64,000 nucleotides of DNA from Phaeosaccion multiseriatum. Its lineage: Eukaryota > Ochrophyta, other classes. The DNA is taken from the NCBI GenBank assembly GCA_965112735.1, contig OZ218964.1, positions 868,001 to 932,000 on the forward strand, written 5' to 3'. The notes beneath the pieces were generated by a model. That model searched no databases and had not been told where the DNA came from. It was given only the letters and a program-made list of their open reading frames with translations. A program made the translations under genes and the position numbers. Position 1 is the first letter of the stretch. The number at the start of each line of letters is the position of its first letter. Positions 13,767-30,641 of this stretch are shown one piece after another.

Positions 13767-16700
13767 CTATGTCCACACCTTGACGGCATTGTCCAGGGAT
13801 CCCGACACCAGGCGGTCCCTGTACACGGTCAAGGCCCATACGCCCCTGCATGGCAGCGTGCGCTCACACGCACTCAAGTCGCTGTCCCAGATCTTGATAG
13901 ACTCATCGCTGCTTGCAGTCACCAGCTTATCGTCGAGTACAGCCATGGCGTACACGGCCCCTGAGTGCTCCGTCAGCACGGACTCACACACAAAGTCCTC
14001 TTCGGTGTTCCACACTCGCAGAGTACTGTCGATGGAGCCCGACACCAGCCTGTTTCCAATCACCCGAAGGCACCAAATCTCGTCCGTGTGGTCCGAGAGG
14101 ACCTTTGCTCATAGGCAGGGAGAAAGAGAGAAAACAAAACAAAACAGTGTGATGGGTGCGACGACAGTAAGGCGGGGGTTGGGGAACGAGTCGGAGTTGG
14201 TGAGAGTGGGGACGATCGAGGGGAGCTCCAGGAGAAGGAGAGGAGGGGTGATACAGCGGCAGCAGCAGCAGCAGCACTGAGGCTCACCTTCTGACACGTC
14301 CAGCTGTGAATATCCCAGACCTTGATGACGTTCTGATCCGAGCCTGACACGAGGTAATCGCCGACGGTGGCCAGTGCAATGACGCCGCTCTGATGGTCGT
14401 CGTGGTGAATAGTAAACTCGCATTGCCACGTGTTCATGTTGTACAGTTTCATGGTTCCATCGTCGGAGCCCGACACCATCCTGTCGCTGCATTCAATCAC
14501 CGCGTTGACGATATCGGTGTGGTCATTCATGGCCCTCACCAGCGTCCACGAGTCCGGATTCCACACACGGATGGAGTTGTCGTCGCTCCCGCTGATGAGC
14601 CGCCCTTTGCACACCGCGAAGCAGCGAATGGTGCCTGTGTGGTCGGAGAGGGTCCGCTCGCACATCCACGTCTCCGGGTTCCACACCTTAATGGTGGTGT
14701 CCCAGGAGCCGGAAACCAGGCGGCCGTTGATGACTGTGAGAGCGCTCACGGCGTCCTCGTGTTCCATGAGCAGCTGGTGCCGCTGTGGGAGGGAGAGGAG
14801 GGTGAGGTGGTTGTAGGGGGTGAGGGGACGGTGAGTAGTGTAAATCAGCTTCTTTGAGACTATGTATGGCCTCTGTCAGATTGCTCACAGCTCTCCTCCT
14901 TTCTGAACTAAGCCATACTGCCTCACTCACTCACCATGAAGCTGCAAGAGCGCCGGCGTGGGTGCGTGCGCGGTGAGTCCTTGTGCCCAGGGCGACCTGC
15001 AGCCACCAGCGCCTGATGCTCGTATGCCTCCATCAGCAGGGAGGGGCAGTCGGGCAGCTGCATAATGGGGTGCAGCTTGATAACGTCGCTCAGCAGGCCC
15101 GCATCCATCAGCGGAAACCGCACAAACGAGAGCACGTTGTGAGTGAGGCTTTTTCTCTGCGAGTCTGCCCTCAGCCAGCGCACAGCAGCCTCGAAGATGA
15201 GACTCTCGTCGCAGTCCAGAATATGGTCGCTGGTCAAGAGCTGCTGCAACTGCCCCAGGTTGAGGGACACGAAGCTCTCAGACTTGATGTCCATTGCAAA
15301 GTTGGCCATGACCTTGGCAAAAGCCCGCTCCTTGAGGCGGTCGCAAGCGAAGGTATCGGCCGCTGCGAACACGCTAATGGCGTTGTCTGCGTCCAAGTTA
15401 GCGGCCAGTGTGTTGCAGAGCTGGTCCCTCAGCCCGTCGAGTTGGTAGCGAGTGGCCAGGCTGAGGACATTGACGATGTCGAAGTGGGCCACGGAGACGT
15501 CTTTGCTGTATGTGTAATCTAGAAGCAGCTTGAACTGCATGCAGTAGAAGGAGACGAGACGATGCGAGGCGAAACGACGACAAGACGGTAGGTAGGTAGG
15601 CAGGTAGGAAGGGAGAGAGGGGAGGAGGGGAATGCGCGAGCAATACGCAGCAAGAGGGTCAGACAGGAGTAGGCCCGACCCGACGGGACTCGAGGTGAGG
15701 AAGGAAGGAAGGAGGGGGGGGGGGGGAGGGCGGAGGGAGGGACGAGCACCCAAACGCCAGGTTCCAGCCCAGCAGCCGCAAGAACACCCCCCCCATGGCA
15801 CACATCACATTTAGTGACTGGTCAACTATTCACTGGTCCCTATTCACTGCTGTGACTCACTCACCAGCGCGGGGTCGGTATCCTTGAGCTCGATGACATC
15901 CTGCGAGCCCTCCATCATGCCTGTGGTGAGCAGAGCGCTGAAGAAGGCGTGGTGCCCGGCCAGCACCACTCGGTGGGCGCGGAACATGACGTTCTCCACT
16001 TGGAAGGTGATATCGCACATGCTCTCTGCGTCGTACAGGTCCTGTGCCAGCCAGGGGCAAGGCCAAGACCAAGGACAGAGGCAGGGGCAAAGGTCGGGGG
16101 CGGGGCACGGAGGTGAACGGCATGACGCTATGGATGAGCGTTGTTGTGCCTGTGGCACCCACGACCACGGCAACTAGAAGGGAGGGAGTCGACCGGACAC
16201 CGGAGGATCGAGACTCTGGATACATACATGCACACTCATTCACCCTTACATACATGCACACTCACTCACCCTTATCTTGTCGAAGAAGGCGTTCTTCTCG
16301 GGCTGGCTCAGCACGAAGCCGCAGCACTTCTTTTTGACGTTGACCTGCTCGGTGGTGCTCTCCCTCCTCCTCCTCTTGAGAAGCCTGGCAGAGACGTCGA
16401 ACTTGCAGCTCGCGCCCCCTCCAGCGCTACTGTCTCCTCCCCCCCCTTCCCCTCTACTGGCACTCGCCGCCGCCGCTGCGGAATTTCTTGTGGACAAAGG
16501 CATGCTGCGACTGCGCCCACCCAGCAGTCCTTCAGCTGCTTCCGCCGCCGCTGCTGCTGCCGCTGCTGTAGCTTCACTTGCTTCCGCGAGCGCCTCGTCC
16601 ACGTCCCCCTCGCTGGCGCTGCTGCTGCTGCTGCTACTGCTACTACTGCTGCTACTGCTGCTGCTGCCTCTGGTTCCTCTACTACGCCTGCTCGATGTGC

Positions 16701-16818
16701 CCCCCCCCCCACGTGTCCCAGCTGCGGATCCCGATCGCGCCCCCCCGTGCCCCCCCCTCCTCTCCTCTCCCCCCTGCTGCTGGGACCGCGGCGGTTGATG
16801 CTGCCCTGCCTCGGCCAT
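13767..16818 (-). CDS. BTB-BACK-WD40 protein, probable CUL3 adaptor
   Basis: Five exons: 16818-16270, 16041-15865, 15534-14935, 14782-14288, 14102-13767; 718 residues, all junctions phase 0. Residues 1-183 are a Ser/Ala/Gly-rich, probably disordered region ending in RRRRESTTEQVNVKKKC. The BTB domain starts at about 184 (MCDITFQVENVMFRAHRVVLAGHHAFFSALL, given here in part) and continues into exon 3 (LLLDYTYS, YQLDGLRDQLC). A BACK-like helical region follows (DTFACDRLKERAF, HILDCDESLIFEAAVRWL). Exons 4-5 hold about seven WD40 blades with the F-box/WD-type motif GRLVSGSWDTTIKVWN. BTB-BACK proteins usually bring substrates to cullin-3 ubiquitin ligases, and here the propeller would be the substrate platform; that role is inferred. 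The start is the first Met of the last open stretch, and an upstream non-coding exon is possible. Confidence 0.88.
14247..14265. repeat. Partial dispersed motif after a donor site of the BTB/WD40 gene
   Basis: GGTGATACAGCGGCAGCAG, the right half of the dispersed motif. In transcript order it lies about 20 bases inside intron 4, after the donor at 14287. Confidence 0.6.
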
Positions 16819-17559
16819 GCCCTTGTGGCTGGAAGACTGGAAGGTTGTACTGTGGGTGTTGTGGATTCATCATGGAGAACAGTAGCACAAGTAGCAGCGG
16901 GAGGAGCAGCAAGTCAGAGACAATGCATAACAAAGAAGTATCCCTGCATTGTGGGAGATCTTCAGCTCGCCCTGTGGACTCTCCCCGCTGGGCTGGCCCT
17001 GCTGAGCATTCTCCTATGTCAATGCGCACCTCCCCAACCTCTCCACCGTTGTCTTCCAAAGAAGCATACTCGCACACCCCTTCTACGCCCTCTCCCGCTT
17101 TCAACCAACCACGCAGTTCCCTTCCCACCAGCCCCAGGCTCTTACCTGTCTTTAAAGCGGAAGCGGTTGCCTTCCTAAAAGAGAAAAAAAATCTGGTGTC
17201 TTAAATGTAAATGTGTTCCGCTCCCAGCCTATCCGCAGCTCAGCCCGCTTCTCTGAGAAACTGGTGCTGTTGGGAAACTCAAGCCCGTCTCAAGTACACT
17301 GCTGATGGTGGGTTCTCAGGTCTTGGTCAGTCCGCTGATTGAGCCGCTGAGGCACCGGGGAATGAAGCAGGTGAGCGAGCCGGGAGGCACACCCCCCTGG
17401 GTATTCACAGGCACATTCGGAGGACCAACATGCATATTACTTTCACTTCCCCGCACCTTTCACAGACAATCATATAACATCGGGAAAAGAGAAATCGCGA
17501 AAATGGAAATTAGGGATGAGAGTGGAGTAGTGTGGAGGGAGAAGGTAGGGCGTGGGAGG
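16819..17559. other. Upstream of the BTB/WD40 gene; no supported gene
   Basis: Probable promoter and leader of the BTB/WD40 gene, then unassigned sequence. No conserved element recognised. Confidence 0.4.
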
Positions 17560-17594
17560 TGTGGTGGTGGAGAATAAAGCCAAAATCCCCCCCT

Positions 17595-17917
17595 CTCTTC
17601 AACGTCTCAAAGAGCGTGCCGGACGCCTCCACCATCGTAGACTCCTTCCTCACAGTCGGCAAGGAGTCGATGGGAAAGTTGGAGGACGATTATGTTGCCA
17701 TGAACCATCTGCTGCAGCATTACATTGTCCGGGGTTCATAATAAGGCGGCTTTCTTAGTATAGCGGTAAGCAAGAACAAGGACACCGAGGAGGCGGTCGA
17801 CGCCTCTCTCCTATTGCACGAAAAACTTCCCCCTTAACGGCGCTGTTTCCCAGCTTCTTAACACCGTTCTGATGCTGGCGCTCCTGGAAGTATTCCCTCC
17901 ACAAGAGCTCAGGTAAG
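17595..17917 (+). pseudogene. Degenerate coding remnant, family unknown
   Basis: Three protein-like pieces follow each other on the plus strand in different frames: VPDASTIVDSFLTVGKESMG (from about 17617), VSKNKDTEEAVDASLLLHEK (about 17764-17826) and NGAVSQLLNTVLMLALLEVF (about 17838-17897). Stops and frame changes separate them. A GTAAGT donor-like site follows at about 17912. It may be a broken gene or have very short introns. I do not recognise the family. Confidence 0.3.
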
Positions 17918-17934
17918 TCGCCTCATCCCCTGCT

Positions 17935-18250
17935 CTTTTCTCCACTTTTCGATGGCCATCCTCCTGCATGGTGCGGGTCTTGCCCACCTCCTGCGGCCCC
18001 ACACCATAAGGACGTTCTCACAGGGTCCTTAGACACGTACTCCTCCAGAGTCTCAAGGTAAGCGCTGTGATTGAGGCAAGGGAGCAGGGAGCCTCTGCGT
18101 GTGATGGAGATGCAAAATGACGTGAGTGAGCAAGAGAGTACGCCTTCCATACCAGCCCGCGCCATTGCTCGTTCCTTTGCACCGCCTTAAGGGAAGCTCT
18201 CAAGTATCTTGCTTCGTGTAAAGCACAGAAGACAAGCGATGAGTTGGACT
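17935..18250 (-). pseudogene. Possible remnant of a P-loop ATPase
   Basis: The minus strand shows LKAVQRNE, then AYLETLEEYVSKDP, and after a frame change GPQEVGKT, which fits a Walker A pattern (GxxxxGKT). Frame breaks between the pieces suggest decay or unrecognised tiny introns. It overlaps no confident gene. The resemblance rests on short motifs only. Confidence 0.25.
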
Positions 18251-18439
18251 TGGAGAGGGGGGGATGCTCGTCACGGCCCTCAGCGAGGGTGTTCCAGCTC
18301 CCAGGTCCTGCGACAACGTACAAATCCCAGCAGGAAAGACGGCCGGAGCACGGTCTGGGGAGAAGCAAGGCATGTAACACGGGCATATGTCACAGGGTGC
18401 GTGGGCAGGCAGGGCGCAACATGGTAATCCAAGGTAGAC

Positions 18440-18835
18440 GGGAAGAGAGCGGGACAGAGACAGTGAGCACAGCCAGCGAGAGACAGCGGCACAGAGATTG
18501 AGAGCCCCAGAGGGAGACAGAGATGAACACAGACAGAAGGAGAGAGAGAAAAAGGCGAGAGAGAAAGAGAGGGAGGAAATACGCTCAGAGAGGAACAGAG
18601 ACAGGGACGAGAGAGAGACCGAGAGACAAAAGCATGAAGGTGTAGTGGGCAATGTCACGCCCCCATCATCGACACTACCTACCCAAAAAGACCATAGAAC
18701 AAGCAGTAATGACGTGTTACAAAGTGGGAATTCAGGGCAGACAGGAACAGAGAGAGCCACGAGAGAGAGACAGAGAGAGACAACACACACACACACACAC
18801 ACAGAGAGAGAGAGGGGGGGGGGGGGGGAATGCTC
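18440..18835. repeat. GAGA-rich and CA-rich low-complexity DNA
   Basis: Degenerate AGAGAGA/GACAGAG repeats, then CA at 18783-18801 and a G run at 18815-18828. Open frames here are repeat artefacts. Confidence 0.7.
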
Positions 18836-18839
18836 TTAC

Positions 18840-18996
18840 CATGCCGCTTCATCGTGGTCACCCTCTGCGCTTCCGCCGCGGTGGGGTGTAGCCCGCTGCA
18901 CCTCACCACAGGTCCGCCGGAACGGAAGGCCAGCCCATGATAGGCGTTGGTGAATAATGTCAGCAGCCAAAGCACGAGCACCCACATGCTGTACAT
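18840..18996 (-). CDS. Candidate orphan first exon with signal/transit-like peptide
   Basis: MYSMWVLVLWLLTLFTNAYH followed by GLAFRSGG looks like a signal peptide with a Phe-containing transit junction, and the exon ends at a good donor (ATG|GTAAGA). No convincing downstream exon was found; repeats follow in transcript order. It may be a fragment of a plastid-targeted protein or chance. Confidence 0.22.
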
Positions 18997-19485
18997 AGTG
19001 TTGAGGTATGCAGGTAGCAAGCTCAAAGAACTCCTCCTCCTTTTTCTTTTCTTTCTTTTTCTTCCAATTTAAGGTTCGTCTATCCCTCGGAGCCACGCGT
19101 GCTCGTCTGACTGCGCCCCTCCGTCCTCACTCACCATATTGAGAAAGCAGCTCTGTGTCATGAGGGGAACACAGGCAGTTGATGCCGACTTTTCCCTCCC
19201 TTGACACGCCTGCTATCAAGTTTTGTATCGTCCTCTACCTGTGTCACGGTGCTCTATCTCCCACCCTGCTCTCTTCGACCATTTGTGTGTGTTTTGTGTG
19301 TGTGTGTGTGTGTTTCGGTCTCTCTCTCTCTCTCTCACTCTGTCTCTCTCGGAGTAATCCTCAGCGCTTCACTGCTGACCCATTCCACACATGTCCTCCT
19401 CAATCGCATTCCGTACTCTCTCTACCACCACCCTAGTCATCCGCTCTATTATATATACAGTCAGTAGAGGTCCCCCACTCCCTCT
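18997..19485. other. Intergenic 3' of the ferredoxin gene; no supported gene
   Basis: Contains short GT (19285-19313) and TC (19319-19335) microsatellites and a TATTATATATA stretch near 19448. No exon seen. Confidence 0.45.
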
Positions 19486-20011
19486 CTATTTCTTGATTTT
19501 GAGCACACGCCGGCCCAGAGGCACCTTCCCCACACATGCCTTCACCTTTCGCCCGTCAATGTCCACCACGCACGTAGCACAGTCGCCTTGTTTGCAGTTG
19601 TAAGGCACCTTGATCTTGTGCTTGGCCAGGAAGGCGCCCAGGGGCTCGCCAACCGTGGCAGGGACCGTCTTCTTGGAGATTGTGAACTCCACCTTACACT
19701 CCCCCTGCACACACACACGAGGCCAACGCGACAACAAACAGATATTGAAAAGAGAAATGATTAGGGAAGAGGGAGAATTATGGGTTCCAGGCGCCTTCTC
19801 CCTGCGTTCCAAGCGCCCTTTCGCCCTCCCCTCCCCCACCCGGACAAGCTTTGCTTTCTTACGCTTCCAGCCTTACGTTCAAGTGGGTCGATCTCCGTTG
19901 GTTCATGCTCCGCGCCGCAACTGCCGCTGGAGGCGAGACCATGAACCCCGCGACTGCCTGACTCCCCAATACCACCGCCACAAGCGCCACCAGGAGTTGT
20001 GAGATGCCCAT
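19486..20011 (-). CDS. Plastid-targeted 2Fe-2S ferredoxin-like protein
   Basis: Exons 20011-19877 and 19704-19486 encode 117 residues. Exon 1 is wholly a presequence: a hydrophobic signal core (LLVALVAVVLG) then QAVAGF-MVSPP, with Phe just after the predicted cleavage site, as in ASAFAP-type bipartite signals of secondary red plastids. Exon 2 is a small beta-grasp domain with Cys82-x4-Cys87-x2-Cys90 and Cys102 (YNCKQGDCATC, KACVGK), which should bind a 2Fe-2S cluster. The fourth Cys follows after 11 residues, much closer than the roughly 29 of photosynthetic ferredoxin, so this is a ferredoxin-like subtype and not the main photosystem I acceptor. The Lys/Arg-rich C-terminus (GRRVLKIKK) is also unlike acidic ferredoxins. 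Its partner is unknown. It is divergent from the VHS adaptor gene. Confidence 0.85.
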
Positions 20012-20529
20012 GTTTTACTGTGGGAGGCGTCGTAGCGGAGAGAGGGGTGCGTGGGGTGTGTTGGTGGGTGGGCAGCGGGAGCGAGGGATGAGGGGAGGGT
20101 AGAACGAGAGAATCAAGTGACCACAGAGCTCTGTGGAGTGTCACCCCCGCCCTTTCCAACCCCTCCCTCCTTTCTGCCATTCAAACTGAGTGAAAGCTGT
20201 TGAGGCCGAGAAACAATCACGGACGGACGTCGCGGAACCAAGCTGTGGGCCCGCGACAAACGAGAGAGAGTGACAAACCCAAGCCCTCCTCCTGTCCTCC
20301 TCCTCCTTATGCTCCTCCTCTTCCTGCTCTGCCTCCCCCCTCCCAACCTCCCCCTTTTCCTCACCTGCCTGTTGTTGCGTACGTTTTTGTGAATGTGACA
20401 TACATGAGACCCAACCCGTACACCTCCCACATTTCCCCTTCCCCTTTCCAATTTCCTTCCCTCTCCCCTTTCTATCTCTCTCCAATCGTAGGTGGTGTGG
20501 AGGGCAAGGGGTGCAGCCCTTACGCCCCC
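20012..20529. promoter_or_regulatory. 518 bp shared intergenic region of a divergent gene pair
   Basis: Lies between the start codons of the ferredoxin-like gene (-) and the VHS adaptor gene (+), so it should hold both promoters. It is C/T-rich on the plus strand; no TATA box is identifiable with confidence. Confidence 0.5.
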
Positions 20530-23500
20530 ATGTCTCTCTTTAAGCGCACGACGCCTCAGGACAAGCTCCCCGCGAGCGAACTTGCTCGGCTCGGTGAGTG
20601 CAAGAACAGTGGGTGTTCGCTGAGAAAACGGGTTCTGGGTACAACAGCATTGCTCGCCTCTGCTGTTGCTTCCTCTTCTCCTATGCCCTTCCATTTGCTT
20701 GCCCCTTTCCTTTGTGCGCCGGCTCCTCCTCCTGCTCTCTCTGCTGTCGCTTGGACACTCGGCGGCACCGGCTGCTCTTCCCTCCTCTACCCCCCTGTCA
20801 TGGCCTGTGCCGCTGCTTTGGCGCTCTTTCGCCCCCCCCCCATGCCGAGGACCGTGTATACAAGTAGCTAGCATGTCTTACAAGGGGTTGGGATGCGACT
20901 ACCCTGCGCTCCTCCCCCTCCTCCTCCTCGCAGATGAACTCACCAGCTTGGTAGACAGGGCGACAAGGGAGATGAACCGGGTTCCCGATGCGACTACGAA
21001 CCGAGCCATAGTCGCCAAGATCAATGAGTATCCCAACGAAACCATGTAAGTGACTGAGTGAGTACGGGAGTGCCAGACTAGTACTGTAGCGGAAAAGACA
21101 GACACATACTGCAATTTGTTCTTCCTCCACACAGGGGCCTCCGCCCCCCTCCTCATTGACGCCATTGCTACCGCTACTTACAGCCACTACCGCTATCCCG
21201 CCATCGCCCTCTTGCATCCATCCACCCATCCCCTCAGCCGTAACACACCCCTTCCACCCTCCTTGCTTTCGTGCACACCCCTCACACTCCCTACATCAAC
21301 CTCCTCAACGCAGCATCTCCTTCGCAGTGCGGCACCTTCGTAAGAAGTTCAAGTCCCCCTCTGCCCACGTCAACAAGCTTGCCCTGCTCCTCGCAGACAC
21401 CCTCCTGCAGGACTGCGGGGCCGTGGTGAGGAGGCAAGTGGGTACTGAGAAGTTCATGAAAATGGTCAGCAAAATGGCCAAGGTAAGGGTATCTTAGATG
21501 GTCCAATGGGGTGGAGTGGGGTAGGTCAGGATAAGGGTAGGGCAAGCTGATCTCCCTGTTCCGGCTCTCTCTTGCTCGGGCGTGCGTTCCGCCGTGCCTC
21601 TCGTGTACGTGCTCAAATGCCTCCTGCTTGTCCGTGTGCGTGTGCGTGTGGTCCATGAATGGAAGAACAGAAACCGCCCAAAAACGTGTTGACTACATCG
21701 CAGCTATTGACTTGTTTTCTCTTCCATCGCCATCACCATCATCCATCATCCATCTCGCTCCTCCTCCTGCTTGTGAACCCCTCCCTCCCCTCCCTCCCCT
21801 CCCCTCCCTCCCTCACTCACTCCCTCCCTCCCTCCCTCCCTCCCTCCCTCCCTCCAACCGACTCCACAGCTCCAGCGCACTCGCACGGACTACGAAGCCG
21901 GAGAGACGGCGCAGTTAGCTCAATCCCTCATTCGTAAATGGGCGGACGAGGCAAGGCGGTCAGGGGGGGGAGGCCCCAACAACCTGTTTGTTAGCACCTT
22001 CGAAAGACTGCAGCAAGAGAGCGTCATACCCGTGAGGGAGGGGCAGCTAGGGGGAGGGTACGGCTACGGTCAAGGAGGGGGCGGAGGAGGGGGAGGAGGA
22101 GGAGGAGGAGGAGGAGGAGGAGGAGGGTATGACGAGCAAGCTGCCCTTGATATCGCCATCCAGGAGAGCATTGAGCAGACGGCATCCGCCTCGACAGTTG
22201 GGGGGGGAAGTGGCGAGGCCGGAGGGGGAGCGCGTCGTCTGTCGGCAGATATGGGTGCCCTGAGCCTCGGGGGCGGCGGGTTAGACGGAGGAGAGGACCC
22301 TCTATCGCGGGTGCCTCCGACCATCGAAACGCTCATGGATATCCTTGAGCAGTGCCAGAACAGGTGAGGGAGGGAGAGAGAGAGGGAGGGAAGGAGGGAG
22401 GGAGGGAGGGAGGTAGGCGGGAAGCTGTGCTAGAGGGCTGAGGGCAACCCTTTTGTGCCCGCTCCCTGCGCCCTTTCACTTGCACCCATCGATGCACTCG
22501 TCTCTGCGACCCTTCTCTTTGTTAGGACCTCCGACCGGCCTTCGTCGTGGTGTACTCACGCCCCCAACTCTCCGCTTCACTCACTCACTCTCTCCCGTCC
22601 TCACTCCCACACACACTCTCTCTCTGCCTCTCCCTCACTCTAACTCCATGCTCACTCACTCCACGACCACAGGTCAGAGGTGGAGTCCAACGATACACTA
22701 GAGGAAGTGGTGAAGCAGTGTCAGGACCTGATGGGGGTGGTGACCAAACTCACAGAGGCAAAGTCCGGCGACTGGAGCGAGAAGAAGCTCCGGCGGCATT
22801 TAAATGCCTACGACGATATGGAGAAGGTCTTGGAGCTTCATGACGATTGTCTGAAAGGCAGGAAGAGTTTGCCCCTCCCCAAGGGCTCTCGGCCGGTCAG
22901 TGTCAGTATCAGTGGTGGTGGAGGCAGCGGCAAGAAGAAGGGAAAGAAGAGCCAGAGTAAGACCGGCTCTGGCTCCGTCGCCTCTGCGACCCCCGCGGTG
23001 GACTTGCTGGGAATGGACTTTGCTCCTGCGGCCCCTGCTGCTGCTCCCCAGCAAGGATACGGGGCAGCCGCAGCGGCTGGTGGCTATGGAAGCGTGGTCA
23101 CGATGCCTCATCAGCAGCAGCAGCAGCAGCAGCAAAAGGTGGTACAGCAGCCGCAGCAGCAGGCAGCAGATCCCTTCTCCCAAGCCTCTCCACCCGCCGC
23201 CATCGATCCTTTCGCCACGGGAGGAGGAGGAGGAGGAGGAGGAGGGGTGGGAGGAAGCGACCCTTTTAGCAACCCACACACACCAGTGCAACCGCAGCAT
23301 CAGCAGGCGCGGCGGTCGTCGCTCGGAGGGGGCGACCCCTTTGCTGCTACGCCTTCTCCATCCCTACAGTCCCCCGCCCCTGCATCGGCATCGTCCACTG
23401 TGGACCCTTTTGCTGCTCCTCAGCAACAGGCAACTGCAGCAGCGACTTACCCCCCTGCCCCGCCACCCGCCGCTTCACATCCCTTCGCAGCTGATTCATT

Positions 23501-24443
23501 CGGCACTCCGGGAGGAGGAGGAGGAGGGGGAGGGGGAGGAGGAGGAGGAGGAGGAGGAGGAGGAGGGGGAGGAGGTGGGGTGGCACGACCCCTTTCAGTA
23601 GGGAAGCAAGCGGCAGACCCCTTTCTTGCCCCAGTTCAGCAGCAGCAGCAGCCCGCTGACCCGTTTACCGCCTCCAATGTGAATGCGACGGGGCCGTCAC
23701 CAGGGCACAGGCCATCGCCGGCTACGTCTGGTGCCATCGATCCATTCGCCGCCTCGGTGACAGTGCCGCCGTCTGCTGCCACGGGGGACCCCTTTGGTGG
23801 AGGAGGGGGAGTTAGTGATACAGCAGCAGCAGGAGGAGGAGGAGCAAGGGGAGGAGGCGGGGGCGATCCGTTTGGCGGCTCAGCAGGGGCTGCTCAGGCA
23901 CAAGCAGGAGGAGGGGGGGGGGGGCGTGATTCCTTTGGGGGCGGTGGCTCGGGTGGGATTGGGGTTCCACCACAGTCTGTGGACCCCTTCGGGGGCGGAG
24001 GCGGCGTAGGGGGTGCGGGAGCGCTGTCCAACCCTTCTCAATCTGCTCAGCAGCTCATGTCACAGCAGCCTGTGCAGCAGCCTATGCAGCAGCAGCAGCA
24101 GCAGCAGCAGCAGCCATTCCCACAGCAGCAACCGTTCCCACCGCAGCAGCCGCAGTACTTAACTCAGCAGCAGCAATTCCCAGTGCAGCAGCAGCGGCCG
24201 CCGCAAGGGCCGGGCACGTTTGCCTCGATGGCCACCCCTCAGCCTCACAGCGTGGCCGGAGGGACGGGTGCTGCTCCTGGTGGGGGAGTTATGGAGGTGG
24301 CTGGAGGAGGAGGAGGAGGAAAAGGAGGAGGAGCAGCCGCCAACCCCTTCGATATGCAGGTGGTAGCGGGAGGGGGAGGGGGAGGGGGAGGGGGAGGCAC
24401 ACCGCAACAGGAGAGCAACCCGTTCGACAGCCTGGGGTTCTAG
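20530..24443 (+). CDS. VHS/GAT-domain endocytic adaptor (TOM1/TOL-like) with DPF repeats
   Basis: Five exons: 20530-20593, 20934-21045, 21314-21482, 21870-22363, 22673-24443; 869 residues, phases agree. Residues about 8-115 form a VHS domain (LVDRATREMNRVPDATTNRA, then ISFAVRHLRKKFKSPSAHVN and VRRQVGTEKFMKMV). A ubiquitin-interacting-motif-like helix (EQAALDIAIQESIEQ) lies near 201-217 after a poly-Gly run. A GAT-like helical bundle at about 265-335 reads PTIETLMDILEQCQNR and LEEVVKQCQDLMGVVTKLTE. The long C-terminus is Gly/Gln-rich with eleven DPF and two NPF tripeptides, signatures for binding AP-2/clathrin accessory ears and EH domains. By family it should sort ubiquitinated membrane cargo at endosomes or the plasma membrane. 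The DPF tail is more typical of epsin/Eps15-type adaptors, so the combination is mixed. Exon 4 could also start six bases later. Confidence 0.87.
23811..23830. repeat. Dispersed motif copy in the VHS adaptor coding exon
   Basis: GTTAGTGATACAGCAGCAGC, read in frame as VSDTAAA within the Gly-rich tail. Confidence 0.6.
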
Positions 24444-24963
24444 TCAGCCAGTCACAGCTGGCGAGAGGGAAGGAGTTGGTGGTGTTATTGGTGACGACAT
24501 CCCGTGCCGTCGTCATTTGTTGATTGTCCATGAGGACGCTTTGAAGAGAGTCAAATAAGCGCGGCGCAAGGCATGAGGAGAGCTACATACATACATACAT
24601 ACATACATACATACATACACACATACATACATACATACATACATACATACATACATACATACATACATACATACATACATACACGCACACACACGTACAC
24701 ACACGCACGAGAGGCCAAAGAGGCGTGTGAAGAACGCGCTGAAAGGCGAAGGCTCCGCTGGAGTGAGTGTAGCGACGAGAAGACAAGACAAGAGAAGAGA
24801 AGAATACCCATCTGCCCGACGTACCTTTTTTCCGATATTGACTTACTAATCAAGGTCAATGAACTGAAACTTCTCCCCCAGCCTGTCAACTCTATTGAGC
24901 GAGTAAGAAGCATCTCTCTCGACACTTGTCTCTACCTATTGTCTCTTACTTGTTACTACGTAA
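24444..24963. repeat. Convergent intergenic region with CATA microsatellite
   Basis: Lies between the stops of the VHS adaptor (+) and EF-hand (-) genes. ACAT/CATA repeats fill about 24588-24682. No gene seen. Confidence 0.8.
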
Positions 24964-30373
<5,410 letters not shown>

Positions 30374-30641
30374 ATTTTCTGTTTGCAAATGTGAGAAAAA
30401 GCCTCTATTGCACGCCAGGAAGCCTCCAACCCCGCGTATTGCAGACCACCCCTTCTTTCCTCTGCCTAGTCCGCATGAGACGATCGGTGAGGACCGTCGT
30501 GCAGCCAGGGAGTATGGAGAAACGCCAATTTGGAAGCGTGTGGGATGGATGGATGGAGTCCTATGGGTGAAAAGCTATTAAGAAGCAAATACCAATCCAA
30601 AAAAAAAGAAGCGGCGCCTCTCTCACGAGGGCGTATGGGAG
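30374..30641. promoter_or_regulatory. 268 bp divergent intergenic region
   Basis: Separates the start codons of the EF-hand gene (-) and the CaMKK-like kinase (+). Probable bidirectional promoter; no motif assigned. Confidence 0.45.

Noticed and set aside
17740-17800. tRNA-like start TTAGTATAGCGGTAAGC
   Set aside because: It resembles a D-arm, but I find no matching anticodon and T-arm or acceptor pairing in the next 60 bases.
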